Shown: positions 23,401 to 34,466 of the stretch, one piece after another | How positions within the stretch are numbered: the first letter of the stretch is position 1 | Layout: the number at the start of each line of letters is the position of its first letter | NCBI GenBank assembly: GCA_022818135.1 | Contig: JAFMSR010000002.1 | Location: 59,909,882 to 59,973,881, forward strand | DNA length: 64,000 nt | DNA from: Saxidomus purpurata | Lineage: Eukaryota > Mollusca > Bivalvia > Venerida > Veneridae | Direction of reading: 5' to 3' | The notes under the pieces: generated by a model | The model's input: only the letters and a program-made list of their open reading frames with translations | What the model was told of the DNA's origin: nothing | Databases searched by the model: none | Program-made: the position numbers and the translations under genes

Positions 23401-25125
23401 CCCCGACAATATGCGCCAGGGCACTTGGTGACAATAATTCTGTGAAAGTTTGGTTGAAATCCCTTGAGAAGTGTAGGAGTTGCGCACAGAAGAATTACAT
23501 ATGTGAAAAAAAAAACAAAGGGCCATAACTCTGTCAAAAATGACCAAATCACAAAACCCGGAATATATGCGCCAGGGCACTTCATGACAATACTTCTGTG
23601 AAAGTTTGGTTGAAATCCGTTGAGAAATGTAGGAGTTGCGCACAGAAGAATTACATGTGAAAAAAAAACAAAGGGCCATAATTCTGTCAAAAATGACCAA
23701 ATCACAAAACCCCGACAATATGCGCCAGGGCACTTCATGACAATACTTCTGTGAAAGTTTGGTTGAAATCCGTTGAGAAATGTAGGAGGAGTTGCGCACA
23801 GAAGAAATTGTTTACGCCCGCCCGCCGACATACCCCAATCTAATAACCAGGATTTTTCCTTCGGAAAACCTGGTTAAAAAATAAATTTGTATGTGTGCAT
23901 TTCTTATGAATCTGGACCTGTTTAAAAGCTTTAGTTTACAAAAAATGCCAAAAAAGTCTTTTCATGACAATTTGTAGTCAAAGGTATAAAAATGACAGTA
24001 CATGTAGTATTCTTATTTCTCATTTTAGTGTCTGAATATGGTCCACTGACAAAGCAACAAGATAAATTTTTAATCTTTCTAATCTATCTATCTCTTGATA
24101 CTGTCACACCCCTCTTTTGAATGTTATGGACAGCAGTAGGTGCCATGATACAATTAGTGAGAGGAAACCATTAAAATACTACAGGGAAAGTTCCCTAGAT
24201 AGTGTCAGAGTGAAAATGAAAGCAATCATCAATCAGTTAGTTAACTTGTGTAAAATATAGCAGAATAGAGAGAAAGATTAAAGTGATTAAAACATCCTTA
24301 ATGATCTAGTACAGTAAACTCCCTATATTCCAGACATCTAAAAATCCGGTCATCTAAAAAATCTGGCGTTTTTTTCTCCGCCCTTTTTCTATCCATTAAC
24401 ATTAATGTTAAAATATCCCCAAATATCCGGTCCCTCAATATTCCGAATTCCGGCCGATATTTTTGGCCCAAATATGACATTGTGTGTCAATACGAATAAC
24501 AATAATCCAATCGCTTCTGATGTGCCAAAGGCGTGAAAACATTTGTCAGCGATTATCTAATTTTCACAGTGTCACAAAGTTTAAGTGAAAATTAGCGTAA
24601 CAATTGTAACAATGCACTGTATAACAAAGGTGTTGGAAATTTGCTTTCATCTCTTGACTGGATTGTTAGACTTTTTAAATCAATTGATATTAAAAAGTTA
24701 ATTCGGAACTTATTAAAAAAAAAAAAAATGAGAAAATGAAACAGAAAGCACGGGACAGCGTGTATCAGGTGAAATATCAGTTTTAATGTGTAGTGCTAAA
24801 CAGAAGGACATCAACTTTACTTTAAACAAATATTTACCTGGTTTTTAGACTTCACAGCATTTTACAATTATACGAATCATACCTACATTTATGCCGATCT
24901 TAATGATGTGAATGGTCTTTTATATTTCACGAACTTTGACGTGAATTTAAATGTTTACTATGAATTTTAATAAAGACAACCATGTTTGCAAAGGAACAGC
25001 CGTGATTCATATTTAATAAAAGTTTTTTTCCACGAAATATCGATGTAATTTCATACCTGTATGTGTCCAACTTTTCGCGGATGATTTATTAGCGGAGATG
25101 AGAGTACAGGTGTTGAAGACATCAT
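14213..25125 (-). CDS. TK1: cytosolic thymidine kinase, complete, 7 coding exons
   Basis: Exons 25125-25057, 20597-20566, 18150-18037, 17795-17702, 15622-15533, 14868-14749 and 14452-14213 join to 252 codons plus stop, all with GT-AG borders. The enzyme phosphorylates deoxythymidine with ATP in the salvage path to dTTP. The Walker A loop GPMFSGKT is at 27-34. The catalytic glutamate is in GIDEGQFF at E100, and the lasso region starts [20 protein letters not shown]. The zinc site is C155/C158 and C187/C190. Numbering is two ahead of human TK1 (E98; C153, C156, C185, C188). The C-tail (192-252) is lineage-specific and rich in SPxK. It ends KYENC and has no KEN triplet. Two ATGs in tandem open the frame at 25125. 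The introns hold a 38-bp minisatellite and several transposons. Confidence 0.97.
14749..14868 (-). CDS. TK1: TK1 exon 6
   Basis: 120 nt, 40 codons, [20 protein letters not shown] then [20 protein letters not shown]; supplies the first zinc cysteine pair. Confidence 0.97.
14975..15290. repeat. 'aacatgtg/acatatg' rich tract in TK1 intron 5
   Basis: Many near-palindromic 'taacatgtg', 'ataacatatg' words follow each other with loose 35-60 bp periodicity between exons 5 and 6. Confidence 0.55.
15533..15622 (-). CDS. TK1: TK1 exon 5
   Basis: 90 nt, 30 codons, [20 protein letters not shown] then [10 protein letters not shown]; acceptor ttctCAG, donor GTATGC. Confidence 0.96.
15694..17084. repeat. 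38-bp minisatellite, about 36 copies, TK1 intron 4
   Basis: The unit reads 'tacacatatacactccctgt' then 'acaaatatctccaccctg', with variants caccctg/catcctg and acaaat/acacat. It begins about 70 bp upstream (transcript sense) of exon 5. No stop codon occurs in any frame of the unit on the plus strand, so long false open frames (up to 479 codons) run through it. Confidence 0.95.
17702..17795 (-). CDS. TK1: TK1 exon 4
   Basis: 94 nt encoding [20 protein letters not shown] then [11 protein letters not shown] with catalytic E100; donor GTAAGT. Confidence 0.95.
18037..18150 (-). CDS. TK1: TK1 exon 3
   Basis: 114 nt encoding [37 protein letters not shown] and a split codon. This follows the P-loop helix. 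Confidence 0.95.
18275..18490 (-). repeat. dispersed repeat fragment related to 46609-46835
   Basis: Shares the order 'gggtcagttttgacc', 'ccaaatatcttagctct', 'cttgtggttt', 'aaaatcaagtgac' with the later copy. It lies in TK1 intron 2. Confidence 0.5.
18565..19878. mobile_element. hAT-like non-autonomous TIR element (about 1.3 kb)
   Basis: Ends AGTGTTTCCGC (left) and GCAGGAAACACT (right) form the inverted termini. 'cagtgtttcc' termini are common in hAT elements. Subterminal 'ccttttt/atggc/gccatgc' motifs recur at both ends. There is no transposase frame and no clear 8-bp target duplication. It lies in TK1 intron 2 and is locally GC- and CpG-richer than its surroundings (18580-18900). Confidence 0.6.
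19563..19598. repeat. 36-bp perfect palindrome
   Basis: The arm CACGGACCTATATACACA is followed at once by its exact reverse complement with no spacer. It sits inside the hAT-like element. Confidence 0.95.
20566..20597 (-). CDS. TK1: TK1 exon 2, 32-nt micro-exon
   Basis: Encodes [10 protein letters not shown] plus two bases of the next codon, that is, nearly the whole Walker A loop. Acceptor ttttCAG, donor GTAAGT. Confidence 0.95.
20851..23875 (+). mobile_element. Helentron/pearl-like element, family B, copy 1 (interrupted)
   Basis: Starts 'aacaagtgacaggaaattgt' (hairpin GTGACA...TGTCAC) with AACCAGGTTTTC. Its core of 153-170 bp units carries 'gtgaaagtttggttgaaatc' (23271, 23441, 23597, 23750). 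It ends in hairpin AACCAGG...TTTTCC/GGAAAA...CCTGGTT. AACCAGGTTTTC and its complement form subterminal inverted repeats. It is split by the insertion at 21073-22859. Copy 2 lies at 61892-62951. Confidence 0.7.
21073..22859. mobile_element. nested hAT-like element with 5-bp target duplication
   Basis: Termini CAGGGCCCACACTG and CAGCGTGGGCCCTG are inverted repeats differing at one position. ACAAC flanks both sides (21068-21072 and 22860-22864). Removing one ACAAC plus the element restores the family B core repeat 'atgacaac-agttgtgtgagagtttgg', which parallels 'atgacaatacttctgtgaaagtttgg' elsewhere. No transposase frame is seen in the 1,787 bp. A 5-bp duplication with CAGGG ends fits the hAT5 type. 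Confidence 0.8.
24310..24480. mobile_element. pogo/Tigger-like MITE fragment
   Basis: 'tacagtaaactccctatatt' followed by 'ccagacatctaaaaatccgg' is typical of a Tc1/mariner pogo-type end (TA then CAGTAAACTCCC). The opposite terminus is not found. Confidence 0.4.
25057..25125 (-). CDS. TK1: TK1 exon 1 (coding part)
   Basis: Opens [12 protein letters not shown] and ends VGHIQ at donor GTATGA, phase 0. The GHIQ ending joins [10 protein letters not shown] of exon 2, as in other animal thymidine kinases ([14 protein letters not shown]). Confidence 0.88.
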
Positions 25126-25169
25126 CTTAAAATTGCTTGTTCTCAAAAAAAAATCTCGGAAAACAAAGA

Positions 25170-25232
25170 CGCCAAAATTATTGCGGGAAATTGTTTACTT
25201 GTAATTCCCTCCTAAAATCTAAGTCATTGGCC
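25170..25232 (-). promoter_or_regulatory. TK1 promoter: E2F-like and CCAAT sites
   Basis: In transcript sense there is TTTCCCGC (25183-25190, a perfect match to the E2F consensus TTTSSCGC), TTTTGGCG (25171-25178, a close match) and GGCCAATG (CCAAT on the minus strand at 25226-25230). A plus-strand CCAAT lies at 25249-25253. All lie within about 45-130 bp of the start codon. Vertebrate TK1 promoters use NF-Y/CCAAT and E2F for S-phase expression. Confidence 0.6.
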
Positions 25233-25878
25233 GCTTATGCATTATTGTCCAATGTGCGTTCATCATATTGAATTTCTAACCCAAACGATATCAAACACCA
25301 GAAAGTCTATATAATTCTCTCCATTATAGTTTCATTTATGCTGCACTATTAGTGCATTATGTTTGTCACATGTTTTACTGTTAAATCTACTGTGATTTTT
25401 GTTTTTATTTGTTGATTTCATTTGTTTTGTTTTGTTTTATGCCACATGCTCTAAATGATCCATGACATGAGACATAACAACAAACAACAAATTTTATTAA
25501 GCATTTAAGTATTTACAATGCTTCTTGCCACAAACTATAGTTATAGTGTAGAAGTATGGTCTCTCAAGGAGAGGAGCTTGAGGAAGTTTTTCAAAAAATA
25601 AAAAGGCTACAATGATTTTTCATAATTGTGACTAAAGTCCTAAATGAGTATAATTATATATAGAAAGTTAAGTTTTTGAAATACACGCAAAAACTGTCTC
25701 AATGCATACTTTAAGGTGTTACATAGGGTAAAAAACAATTTAATTCCTTGTGTCAATATCTTGCCTGCGCATGTTTGCAAAATATATGTATTTCGAAAGA
25801 TTACATAATACTTTTTTACTTGTTTAACACATCAATTTGTCAAACTTGTTTAATGTCGGCCATGTACAAAAATATCCA

Positions 25879-26184
25879 TTAAAATAATATTTTCCTTAAA
25901 TCTTTAGAAGTAGGACATACTAGCAGGAAGTGGTACTCACTTTCCACCATAGTTAAATTGCAAAATTTGCATTTTCTTTCATTTCTAGCTATATTGTTAT
26001 AACGCCCGCGCATGATTTCAAGTCTATGCGAAGATAGTCTTAATTTTGTAAAAGCGATTTTGTGTTTTTTATTTGGAATGATGTCCAAGTAAGATTCAGT
26101 TTGAAAATCATGCTTGATATGACAATAATATTCTAGTCTGTGTGAGTTATTGATATCACTGTACCATTTTTGTTTATATTGATC
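25879..26184 (-). pseudogene. LINE ORF2 C-terminal remnant
   Basis: An open frame from about 26184 to the stop at 25879 includes KLRLSSHRLEIMRGRYNNIA, RNERKCKFCNLTMVESEYHF and LLVCPTSKDLR. This is the cysteine-bearing C-terminal block common at the end of molluscan/cnidarian non-LTR reverse transcriptases. It is cut at its 5' side by the repeat starting at 26186. It is truncated, so presumed non-functional. Confidence 0.75.
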
Positions 26185-26185
26185 A

Positions 26186-26860
26186 ACAAGAGCTGTCCAT
26201 AAGACAGCAAGCTCAGCTATTGTGGGTGTTTGCTAATAAAACAAAACTTTTATCAGTGTAATAAAAAAACAAAATTCTGCTAACCATTAAGTATAAACTA
26301 GGAAAGTTGAATCATAAAAAAAGTCAAAATCTGTAACTATAGATTTAATTTTTGGTAAATTAATTGTTTGATACAAGTCACACTTTTCATTCAACCAATA
26401 GATGATCCCTATTGTTATTTGGGTCAGTGGGCCAAAGGTCAAGGTTTCTACAGTGACCCAAACTTTGAAAATCTTCTTAGTATCTTGAGATCTATATGAC
26501 CCACATTCTTCAAACTTAGGTTGATTGGTCTTACAGAGAAGACAACCCCTACTGTTTTTGGGTCAGTGGATGATAGATCAAGGTCACAGTGACCTGAACT
26601 TTGAAAATCTTTTCCACTCAATATCTGGAGTTCTACATCACCCACAGTCTTCAGACAATTGGTCCTACTGAGTAGACGATCCCTAATGTTTTTGGGGTCA
26701 GTGGGTCAAAAGTCATGTGACTTTCGATAGCTTTTCCTTGAGAACATTCTAATTAATTTGACTTTGAAACTGGCTCAAAAGAATGCATGCAACATCACTT
26801 GTTTTTGGGGTCAGTGGGGAGACTGAGGAGATTTAAACATAAGTTTCATACAGTTGAACA
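26186..26860 (+). mobile_element. Helentron/pearl-like element, diverged (family D)
   Basis: Begins 'caagagctgtcc' with a hairpin GAGCTGTC-cataa-GACAGC as in family A. Its core units of about 137 bp carry 'ccctactgtttttgggtcag' (26406, 26547, 26681). No 3' hairpin was found. Confidence 0.5.
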
Positions 26861-26984
26861 AATAAAAGCCAAGTAATACCTGTTGACCCAACAAACTATT
26901 TTATCCACACAAGCATCACAATGTATGTAAAGCCAAGAATGGGTGTTTCACAAAAAAAAAATCAGGATAAATCGCAGTTTATAT

Positions 26985-26990
26985 TTTATT
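26985..26990 (-). terminator. candidate polyadenylation signal for BICC1
   Basis: AATAAA on the minus strand. A T-rich stretch follows in transcript sense (complement of 26951-26960). It would imply a 3'UTR of about 7.3 kb. Nearer TTTATT words also exist, so this is only a candidate. Confidence 0.25.
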
Positions 26991-29200
26991 ACAAGGATGC
27001 AAATAATAACAGTGGTAAACAGATTCATAATTGTCCTTCAACATAAAATCTTAAGTAAATATATCAACTGTAAGTAATATGTGTACCCAACATATACATA
27101 TACTATCCCAGTATGCCATTGGTTTTGCTTTCACGTGCGCTGTTTTTGGTATTTCATGTTGTTAAACAACATTTTCATTTACAACCATGTACATATTCCA
27201 CTACTCATAAAATAGAATGTCTTGTTTGAATAATGCTATTATATATGTGAAAGAGTTGTTATGCTATGCCTGCCCCAGTGGTGACTTTAAAACTTGTTTT
27301 GTCCAAGACATAATCTGAACAAGCTTTGGAAACACTACATTTTTATGGCAAATTTCTTGTGACTCTTAAAATTTAAAATGTTCAAGAAAATGTATACATT
27401 TTGACAGCAAATAAAACCTGTGTGAGGTTTAATGCAAGAAAGAGGCCCTGCAGAGGAAATCCCCTGGACATCAGTTTCCTCAATATGGTATCAAAAGCAT
27501 GTGTTAAAACCCTGGAATACCAAAGTCTCAAATAAAAATTACACCAGTATTTTTTTTATTGAAAACCTGCTAAACAAAGAGTAAATATAAAATTTGTTTT
27601 TGAAACTCCCAATTTCAAAAGGCTTGTTTTGACTAAGTACAATTGTATTTGGTACCAGGACAAGTGTCACATGGGCTTCATCTCATAAGGTCCCCTTTCA
27701 CATAATCAAATCTTTGTTCACATATCAAGTTTCATAAATAAATGACTAAAAAGTCATGGACGGACTCATTTGGAGAAGACTAACACAATAAATCTCATCT
27801 GAGCAGGTATTGCCAACATTCATGGTATTTCGTTAACACTTTTTATATACTTAAAGATATATAATTATACAATTATTCCTGCCTTTTAGCTCACATCTGG
27901 TGCAGTTTTTTTTCTTCACTTTAATGGTTTTCTTCTTCACCACACAGCAGATTCTATTTGCAGGGTTACATTCCCCCTAAATAGGTGTTTTTTTTCTTTA
28001 TTTCTGGTATGTGGTATAATAAATCAAGATGCAGCTTTTAATGACATGAAGCCAAGGTAAGGCCTGCATCACATAATAGTGTTATTTAGTTACATGAAAC
28101 CATAGCCTGAGCTATGCTGATTTATTAACTAGAAACCAACAGTATACATGAAATTACAAATTTATCAAGAGCTTTAACATTTTTTTAAGGACACCACTTG
28201 TAAAATGACTATTTTTTTACTGTAAACTGTTATACCCACAAACTTAACCTGCTCTACAGTATACTGCTCTTGAACTTTTCCTGGAAATTACCTCAATTTA
28301 CTTTTAATGCAATGAAATACCAATCCTGATCACAAATATTCCTAATATTGAGGTATCTTAAACTGAAAGTAAATACCAGTATGTTGACAAATACCGCTCC
28401 AGGATTTTTTTTCCAGTTTCTTTATTATAAACAAAACTGTAAGTAAATGAAAGCCACTAATAGCATTTCTACAAAAAAAACATTGCATAAACAAAGGTAT
28501 GATTGGCCTCAGCAATCGAAAAAAAGTCGCTATAAACAACATGGTAACATGGTAACATTAATAAAGTTTGAGATAACAGTGATGCAACAATGAATATAAT
28601 ACATGTAGTTAATCGGTGATGAAAATATATAACAAATGATAATGAACGTCCCTGCAATATTTATTCTCATTGGCTACTTCAAGCCCACTGCAAATTGGTA
28701 ACAAATTTGAAAAAAAAAAAATACAACGTATAAAAAATTCTAGATCTGAACTGCTAATATGTCTAAAATGAAATATTACTTCTTTATATTGTCATTCAAA
28801 TCTAAAAGTGTATGTTGAACTATTTAATGGAATATTAGGAAATAGAGTTTATTAAACAGCTTTATTTCTTTACCTATGTTACATCAAATTCTACTGGACG
28901 ATCCAGTCAATGGAAATGACTAACATGATATACAATGCAATAACTACATTCACCTATAAAATCTTGCATTAAGAAAATAAGAAGAAGATATTATTTATAA
29001 TGAGATTAAACCAATACTTGTGGTTAGGTATTAACCAATGAGCAGTGGGCCTATCTTGACAGCCTGCCTAAGGGTAGGTACTGTACAAGCAGCAAATCTG
29101 TGGTGGATCAAATCACGTTATAGTTTATACAAGCTCTCGACTGCCATGTCCCTATGTGTGTAACAGATACAGGAGCTATGTTACCGTTTCTTTACACTGG

Positions 29201-29290
29201 CTTGAACTATTTACCCTCTCTTTACACTGGCTTTAACTATTTGCCCTCTCTTTATATTGGCTTGAACTATTTGCCCTCTCTTAACACTTT
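29201..29290. repeat. 30-bp tandem repeat x3
   Basis: Units read 'tttacactggcttgaactat' then 'ttaccctctc'. Confidence 0.8.
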
Positions 29291-32200
29291 TCTTTTAATG
29301 TAATCTATGTTAAAGACAACTTGTTAACAAAGACCACCAAACTAAAACAACCAGTCTGTGACCCAGATAAATACTTTCAGAGATAACAATGTGCAAGTAG
29401 GTCAGGGTCAGATGGTGCTAGACAAATAGTCAAGTTACAGTGTAATATAGCAGGTAACATGGACAGGAGAGCTTTCTCAGGCACATCAATATAGACCTGT
29501 AAATGTGTTTACAGCACTAGGCACTCCACACTATATACACACGAGTACATGTTCATTCACTAAAAACCCAAAATACATGCATGAATAAATAAGCACTACA
29601 AATATAACTATGGTCAGCACTTCAGTCATGAGCACAACGAGCGGGGAGGAAAAAAAGTAGCAATAATACTGTGGTATAAAAATCAGTAATGCAAACAAAT
29701 CAGTAATGGACAAACAAATCTGTAATGCACAAAAACAAATCAGTAATGTGCAATATATACAGAATGATTTGCAACAGTATATATATATGTCTATAAACAG
29801 CAACAAAAAGAAACCTACAAAAAGTAACAAACACAGAAAATAGCATGGATACTATCTACAATTTGGGAAAAATAAAAATGGTGAAAAAATCACAACATTA
29901 CAAGTTTCTCTACCAAAAAGGATAAAAAATAAAATTCTCTAAATTGCATAGATCAAAATATACAGAGATCAGGGTTGTTGTTAATGTATCACAATTGAAA
30001 TGGACGGATTTCTTCTCAGCAAGTCTATTAAAGCATGTATTTATCAAGACACATCAAAGCAACAGTTTCTCAGAAAATTAAACACAATGAAAATATTTAA
30101 GAATGCTAAGCACTAACAACCCAAATTTTATAGTTAGGATAATTTGACCTGGATTTTTTTTTGTAGAAGTGTAGATTATCAGATATTGCTTACCTACCCT
30201 GCTAAATTTTTACAATGGAGTCGTCCATCTTTCAGTTTGGAGTATACCATTCATTGTTTGCAGGGGTGTTCATTTAAAAGTTGTTGACTCAATGGCAGAT
30301 AGTGCAGATCATGATCAGACTGTATATATGTGCAGGTTGGTCATGACCAGCACTGGTCACAAAGGAAGAGATACTTCTCATCAGCAGGGTAAAGATTAGT
30401 CAAAATAAGGGTGTTTTATACCTTCATACCCTTACTTACCAAGACACAGTGACATTCCCTTCTGTTATTTGCCTTGTGCAAATAATTGCTTTTTTTTACA
30501 CCAGGTCAATTTACAGCTACTATATATGAACTGAAGGTAAAAGGCAAACAATAGTCTACAAAGCAAATGAAAAAAAACATAAATAAATATGTAAATGAAA
30601 ATGTACAAAAATGTAAACTTTACAGGTCTATATTCCGTGCAGTTGACCTAGATTTTTGTCAAGGGACATGATAATAATGAGGCATCCTATATAACACACC
30701 AACCAGGACTTGTTCATGTACCTCTTCTTCTTAACATCATAATAAAACATATATAAACTCACTGATACCCTAAAACAATTAGAAAATTTCAACACATGAT
30801 TTAAGAGTGTTTGGTTTAGACCACAAAATATTAAGAATATTTCTTTTAACAGATTCATAATGTCATCACAATTTGTTGTGGAACATGATAATAACCAGTC
30901 CATTCAAATTTCTCAGCTGTATCAATCTCAACTCATAGTCTATAAAAAAGGTACCAGTCCTAAAAGTTGATTAATTAATGGATGCAATGAAGGATGAAAT
31001 AAAACACACTATCTACTGAACAGTGATATACACATCTACCTATATAACATAACTAAAACAAGTTACTTAACACAATTGATTTTATCCTTCTGTAACTTTT
31101 TCAGTTATCGGTCAAATACCTGAACAAAACGTATTGTAACAGTTTTTACTCTTTAATGCCACAAGTTTTTTTTTACTATGTTCATTTATTTTGGTGTATC
31201 ATCTTTTTTTCTCCTCAATACATTTTGGTTAAATAATATTTCATCCAAGCACATCCAAAAGCTATAAAAAAAAAATTCTCAAACTCTAACTTTTCTCACC
31301 TCTGATTGGTTGAAAGTTAGCTCACTTCAAAAAACGACCAATCACAAGCCAAAGATCTAAAGCTGGTCTTTGTAGGCAAAACATATAACCTTTGGGCCAT
31401 CATCTTTAATTTCTATGAAGTATTAACTTCCAAGTAAAATCTCATTTATCAAGCATGCACCAAGGATGTAAAACTTTGGCCCCAGACTTCGCTTCAAAGG
31501 TAACATGTTAGTCTTTATAATGATCATACATACATAGCTTGTAGTTCTTGCCTTAAGTAAATCTTACATGTAAATTACATAGTCTTAATATTTCCTGCAT
31601 CTTAAATGACATAAAAACGAAAGCATTTTGACCACTTCTTTCTTAGTCAAACTTCTTATATCTTAAACAAGCAAAAATCATTTGTATAAAGTCTTATATT
31701 TCATATGTTGCTCTTAACTTTGCAACAGTTTTATCCATAGTATCACACTTATATAAAAGATAAGCTATAAAATATATTTTCTTATTCTTAATTCAATCGG
31801 AAGTATATTTTATTCATGGTTTCACATGCACAACATATGATACTGTTTATTTCCAACCTGAAACAAAATTTCACAAACCATTTTCTATATAATATATCTA
31901 GGGGACAGCCCTATAACCTGTGTTACCCCTTTATGTGCCAACAATTTGAAATCCGGGAAATCTTCTTCAGTCTCCTTTAAAAGAATCAACTTTAACGAGA
32001 TTTATTTTTAGCATGTTTCTATTTTGTAGAGTGGTAACCTAAGTAAGATTGTATGTGTCAGCTTAGAAGCTTTACACATTTTAGTAAACAAATTTAAAAG
32101 TAAACTTCCACAAATATTGAGCAGAGTTACATACAAAAATGAAAATGAGCTTCTTTAAAAAAATACTGAATGTCATGATTTAGGTTTACTTCATCTTATA

Positions 32201-33798
32201 TTGTGATGAAAAACACAGCATTCACGTCATGCTTATAAACAGTTATATACCCCATAATTCAACAGTTCTGAAAAATAATGTTAGCACTATTAAAATATAC
32301 TATAAATTAATTATTCCAAAATGGGATATAGTTTATTTACAATTAACAGTAACTTTACACCAATAAAAGGTACTTAACTTGTAATGTAACAAGACAAGAT
32401 ACTTGGCACGAAATCACATCACTTAAAGATGCAATCATACTTGTTAAGAAACAATTACCCGACTTTCAACTCTACCAGTCTTATGAGAAACACATAGCAA
32501 GACGTATCCCTGCAACAGAATGTACAATCAAACCTGCAGTAAACGTCACCTTTACAAAAGAACCCTAATACCTTGATAAAGAACACCCAGTGAGACACTT
32601 TCTTGGGATTTAACGGCCATCTCAGCAGTATCTCAGGTCTCTATAGGCTGACATTTTACCCAACTATTATTCCTTCATTCCTTGGAAGGACCAGTACTAG
32701 ATTCCTACACTTAATAACATATTGCCAACTATCTGCCATAAGCAGATCAAAGGTGAGGCTCGGACCCATGACCTTTAATCACCGAGAAGTTTTGTGATTT
32801 CAAGTTAACTGCCAATAATAATCATCAGGAGGAAAGATGAGTAATTTTCATCTGTTGCAAAACCACCTGTGAATAAAGACCACTTGTCTATAACAACCTC
32901 TTTAGCCTCTATCAACAGTTGGTTTTTATTCTCAGGTATAATTAAACATGCCTAGTTAAAAAGCAAACCAGCAGAATTTACAGATTTTAAAAATTCCTGC
33001 AAAAAAATCTACATTATCTAGAGCTCTAGATTTTAATCAATTATCATCATACAATATATCAAATGTGATCAATCTATGATATGAAAATATTGATATCCAT
33101 GAGACAAAAGCAGATCTCATATTTATGACTAGTATCACTTCTTACAGAGATTGTATATAACAATTTCATGACAAAAATATAGTATCTACATTTCTATAAC
33201 ATCATGTACATGTATATAAAAGCCATTATAACTGTACTCATAGATTTACTACTTTTCATCTAAGGTCAGCAGTGTTTCTTTTTAAGCCGTAACTATGTGA
33301 CTCTATTTGAAAGGTAAAACTTTATATAGGATTTTCTTACTTATTCTTTGGACAGGAACAAATTTCTAAATGAAGGGAAATAGGATATCTACCAAATCTC
33401 TACACAAATTTAAGATTCTCGAAAAAGGGGAATTTTAAGACTTCTGAAACAAAAAAAATGCGTAAAATTATTTTGCTATAAAGGATTTTGTACGGGAGTG
33501 ATGGAATTGCTTTGTCAAACACTGAAAATATTCTTGGTTACTAACAAATTCAGCCATAAAATAAGTAAAACATGAATCATCAATCTCTGTGATTCTCATC
33601 ATCTGTCTTACAAAGAACTTGAAAATATATACTCAATTCCACTGATTTGAGTGCTCCTGTCTTCTAAAATAATTGTGTGCAGGTTGGCACAATGCCAATG
33701 GACGGGATCCTATCAATTATTTAGTAAAGAGATAAATATATCCTCATCACAGTGGAATTGTACAGGCTTTAAAGAATAGTTCCTGTAAAATAGATCTG

Positions 33799-33855
33799 GT
33801 ACCCATTTATCTGGTACCCATTTATCTGGTACCCATGTATCTGGTACCCATTTAG
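33799..33855. repeat. 15-bp tandem repeat x4
   Basis: Unit 'tatctggtacccatt'. Confidence 0.85.
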
Positions 33856-34338
33856 TACTTTACAACAGACACAGCAGAGTATTATAACAAACAGATAACA
33901 CAAAAAAGGCAAATAATTTATGTAAGCCTTCATTACCCTTTCAGATATAAGGTGTTTATGATAACTCTACTTTAACTGACAATGTTTTAAATCACCAATG
34001 GTTTATATAACAAAGGTTTTATAACCCATATTTTGCTTGATCTAGATGCTCCAAGAACTTGCTTGTACACTGACAAATGTCTCATTCTTCTTTACCCAAT
34101 ATCTCATTAACTTAGTACCAGCTGACTTCAAATTTTGCAAAAAGTTCAAACCAAAAACTTTCCATCTTTTTTTTCTTCTTCCATGTCTTTCCAGACAACC
34201 CAAACACAATGATGACACTGTATTTCCATTTAACAGCTCATTTTCTCTACAGAGGACAATGAATTTACCAGCAAGTACATTTTACTGCATCTGGTATGTA
34301 AGTACATGAATTTTCTGAAATTGCAGCAGACGACAATT

Positions 34339-34466
34339 TCACCATCTTCCACTCAAACTTGCAATATCTGAACGTGATCCGTGTGGTGAAGAAGCTGCCT
34401 CATGGAATGGATCAGAGTCTTCCAGAGGACTGTTTGCTGACATTAACATCCTTCTCTTGTTCAGAT
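34339..34466 (-). CDS. BICC1: BICC1 last exon and stop
   Basis: 128 nt, LNKRRMLMSANSPLEDSDPF through SRSDIASLSGRW and TGA. The last ten residues match the vertebrate C-terminus except one (SDIASVSGRW). Confidence 0.96.

Larger units (their letters stand above)
26991..34338 (-). other. repeat-poor region downstream of BICC1, possible long 3'UTR
   Basis: None of the dispersed families seen elsewhere occurs here except one GATCATGATC palindrome (30307). The only tandem arrays are a 30-bp unit x3 and a 15-bp unit x4. Open frames are short and unlike proteins. Repeat depletion contrasts with the rest of the window and would fit transcribed 3'UTR, but no direct evidence is available. Confidence 0.35.
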
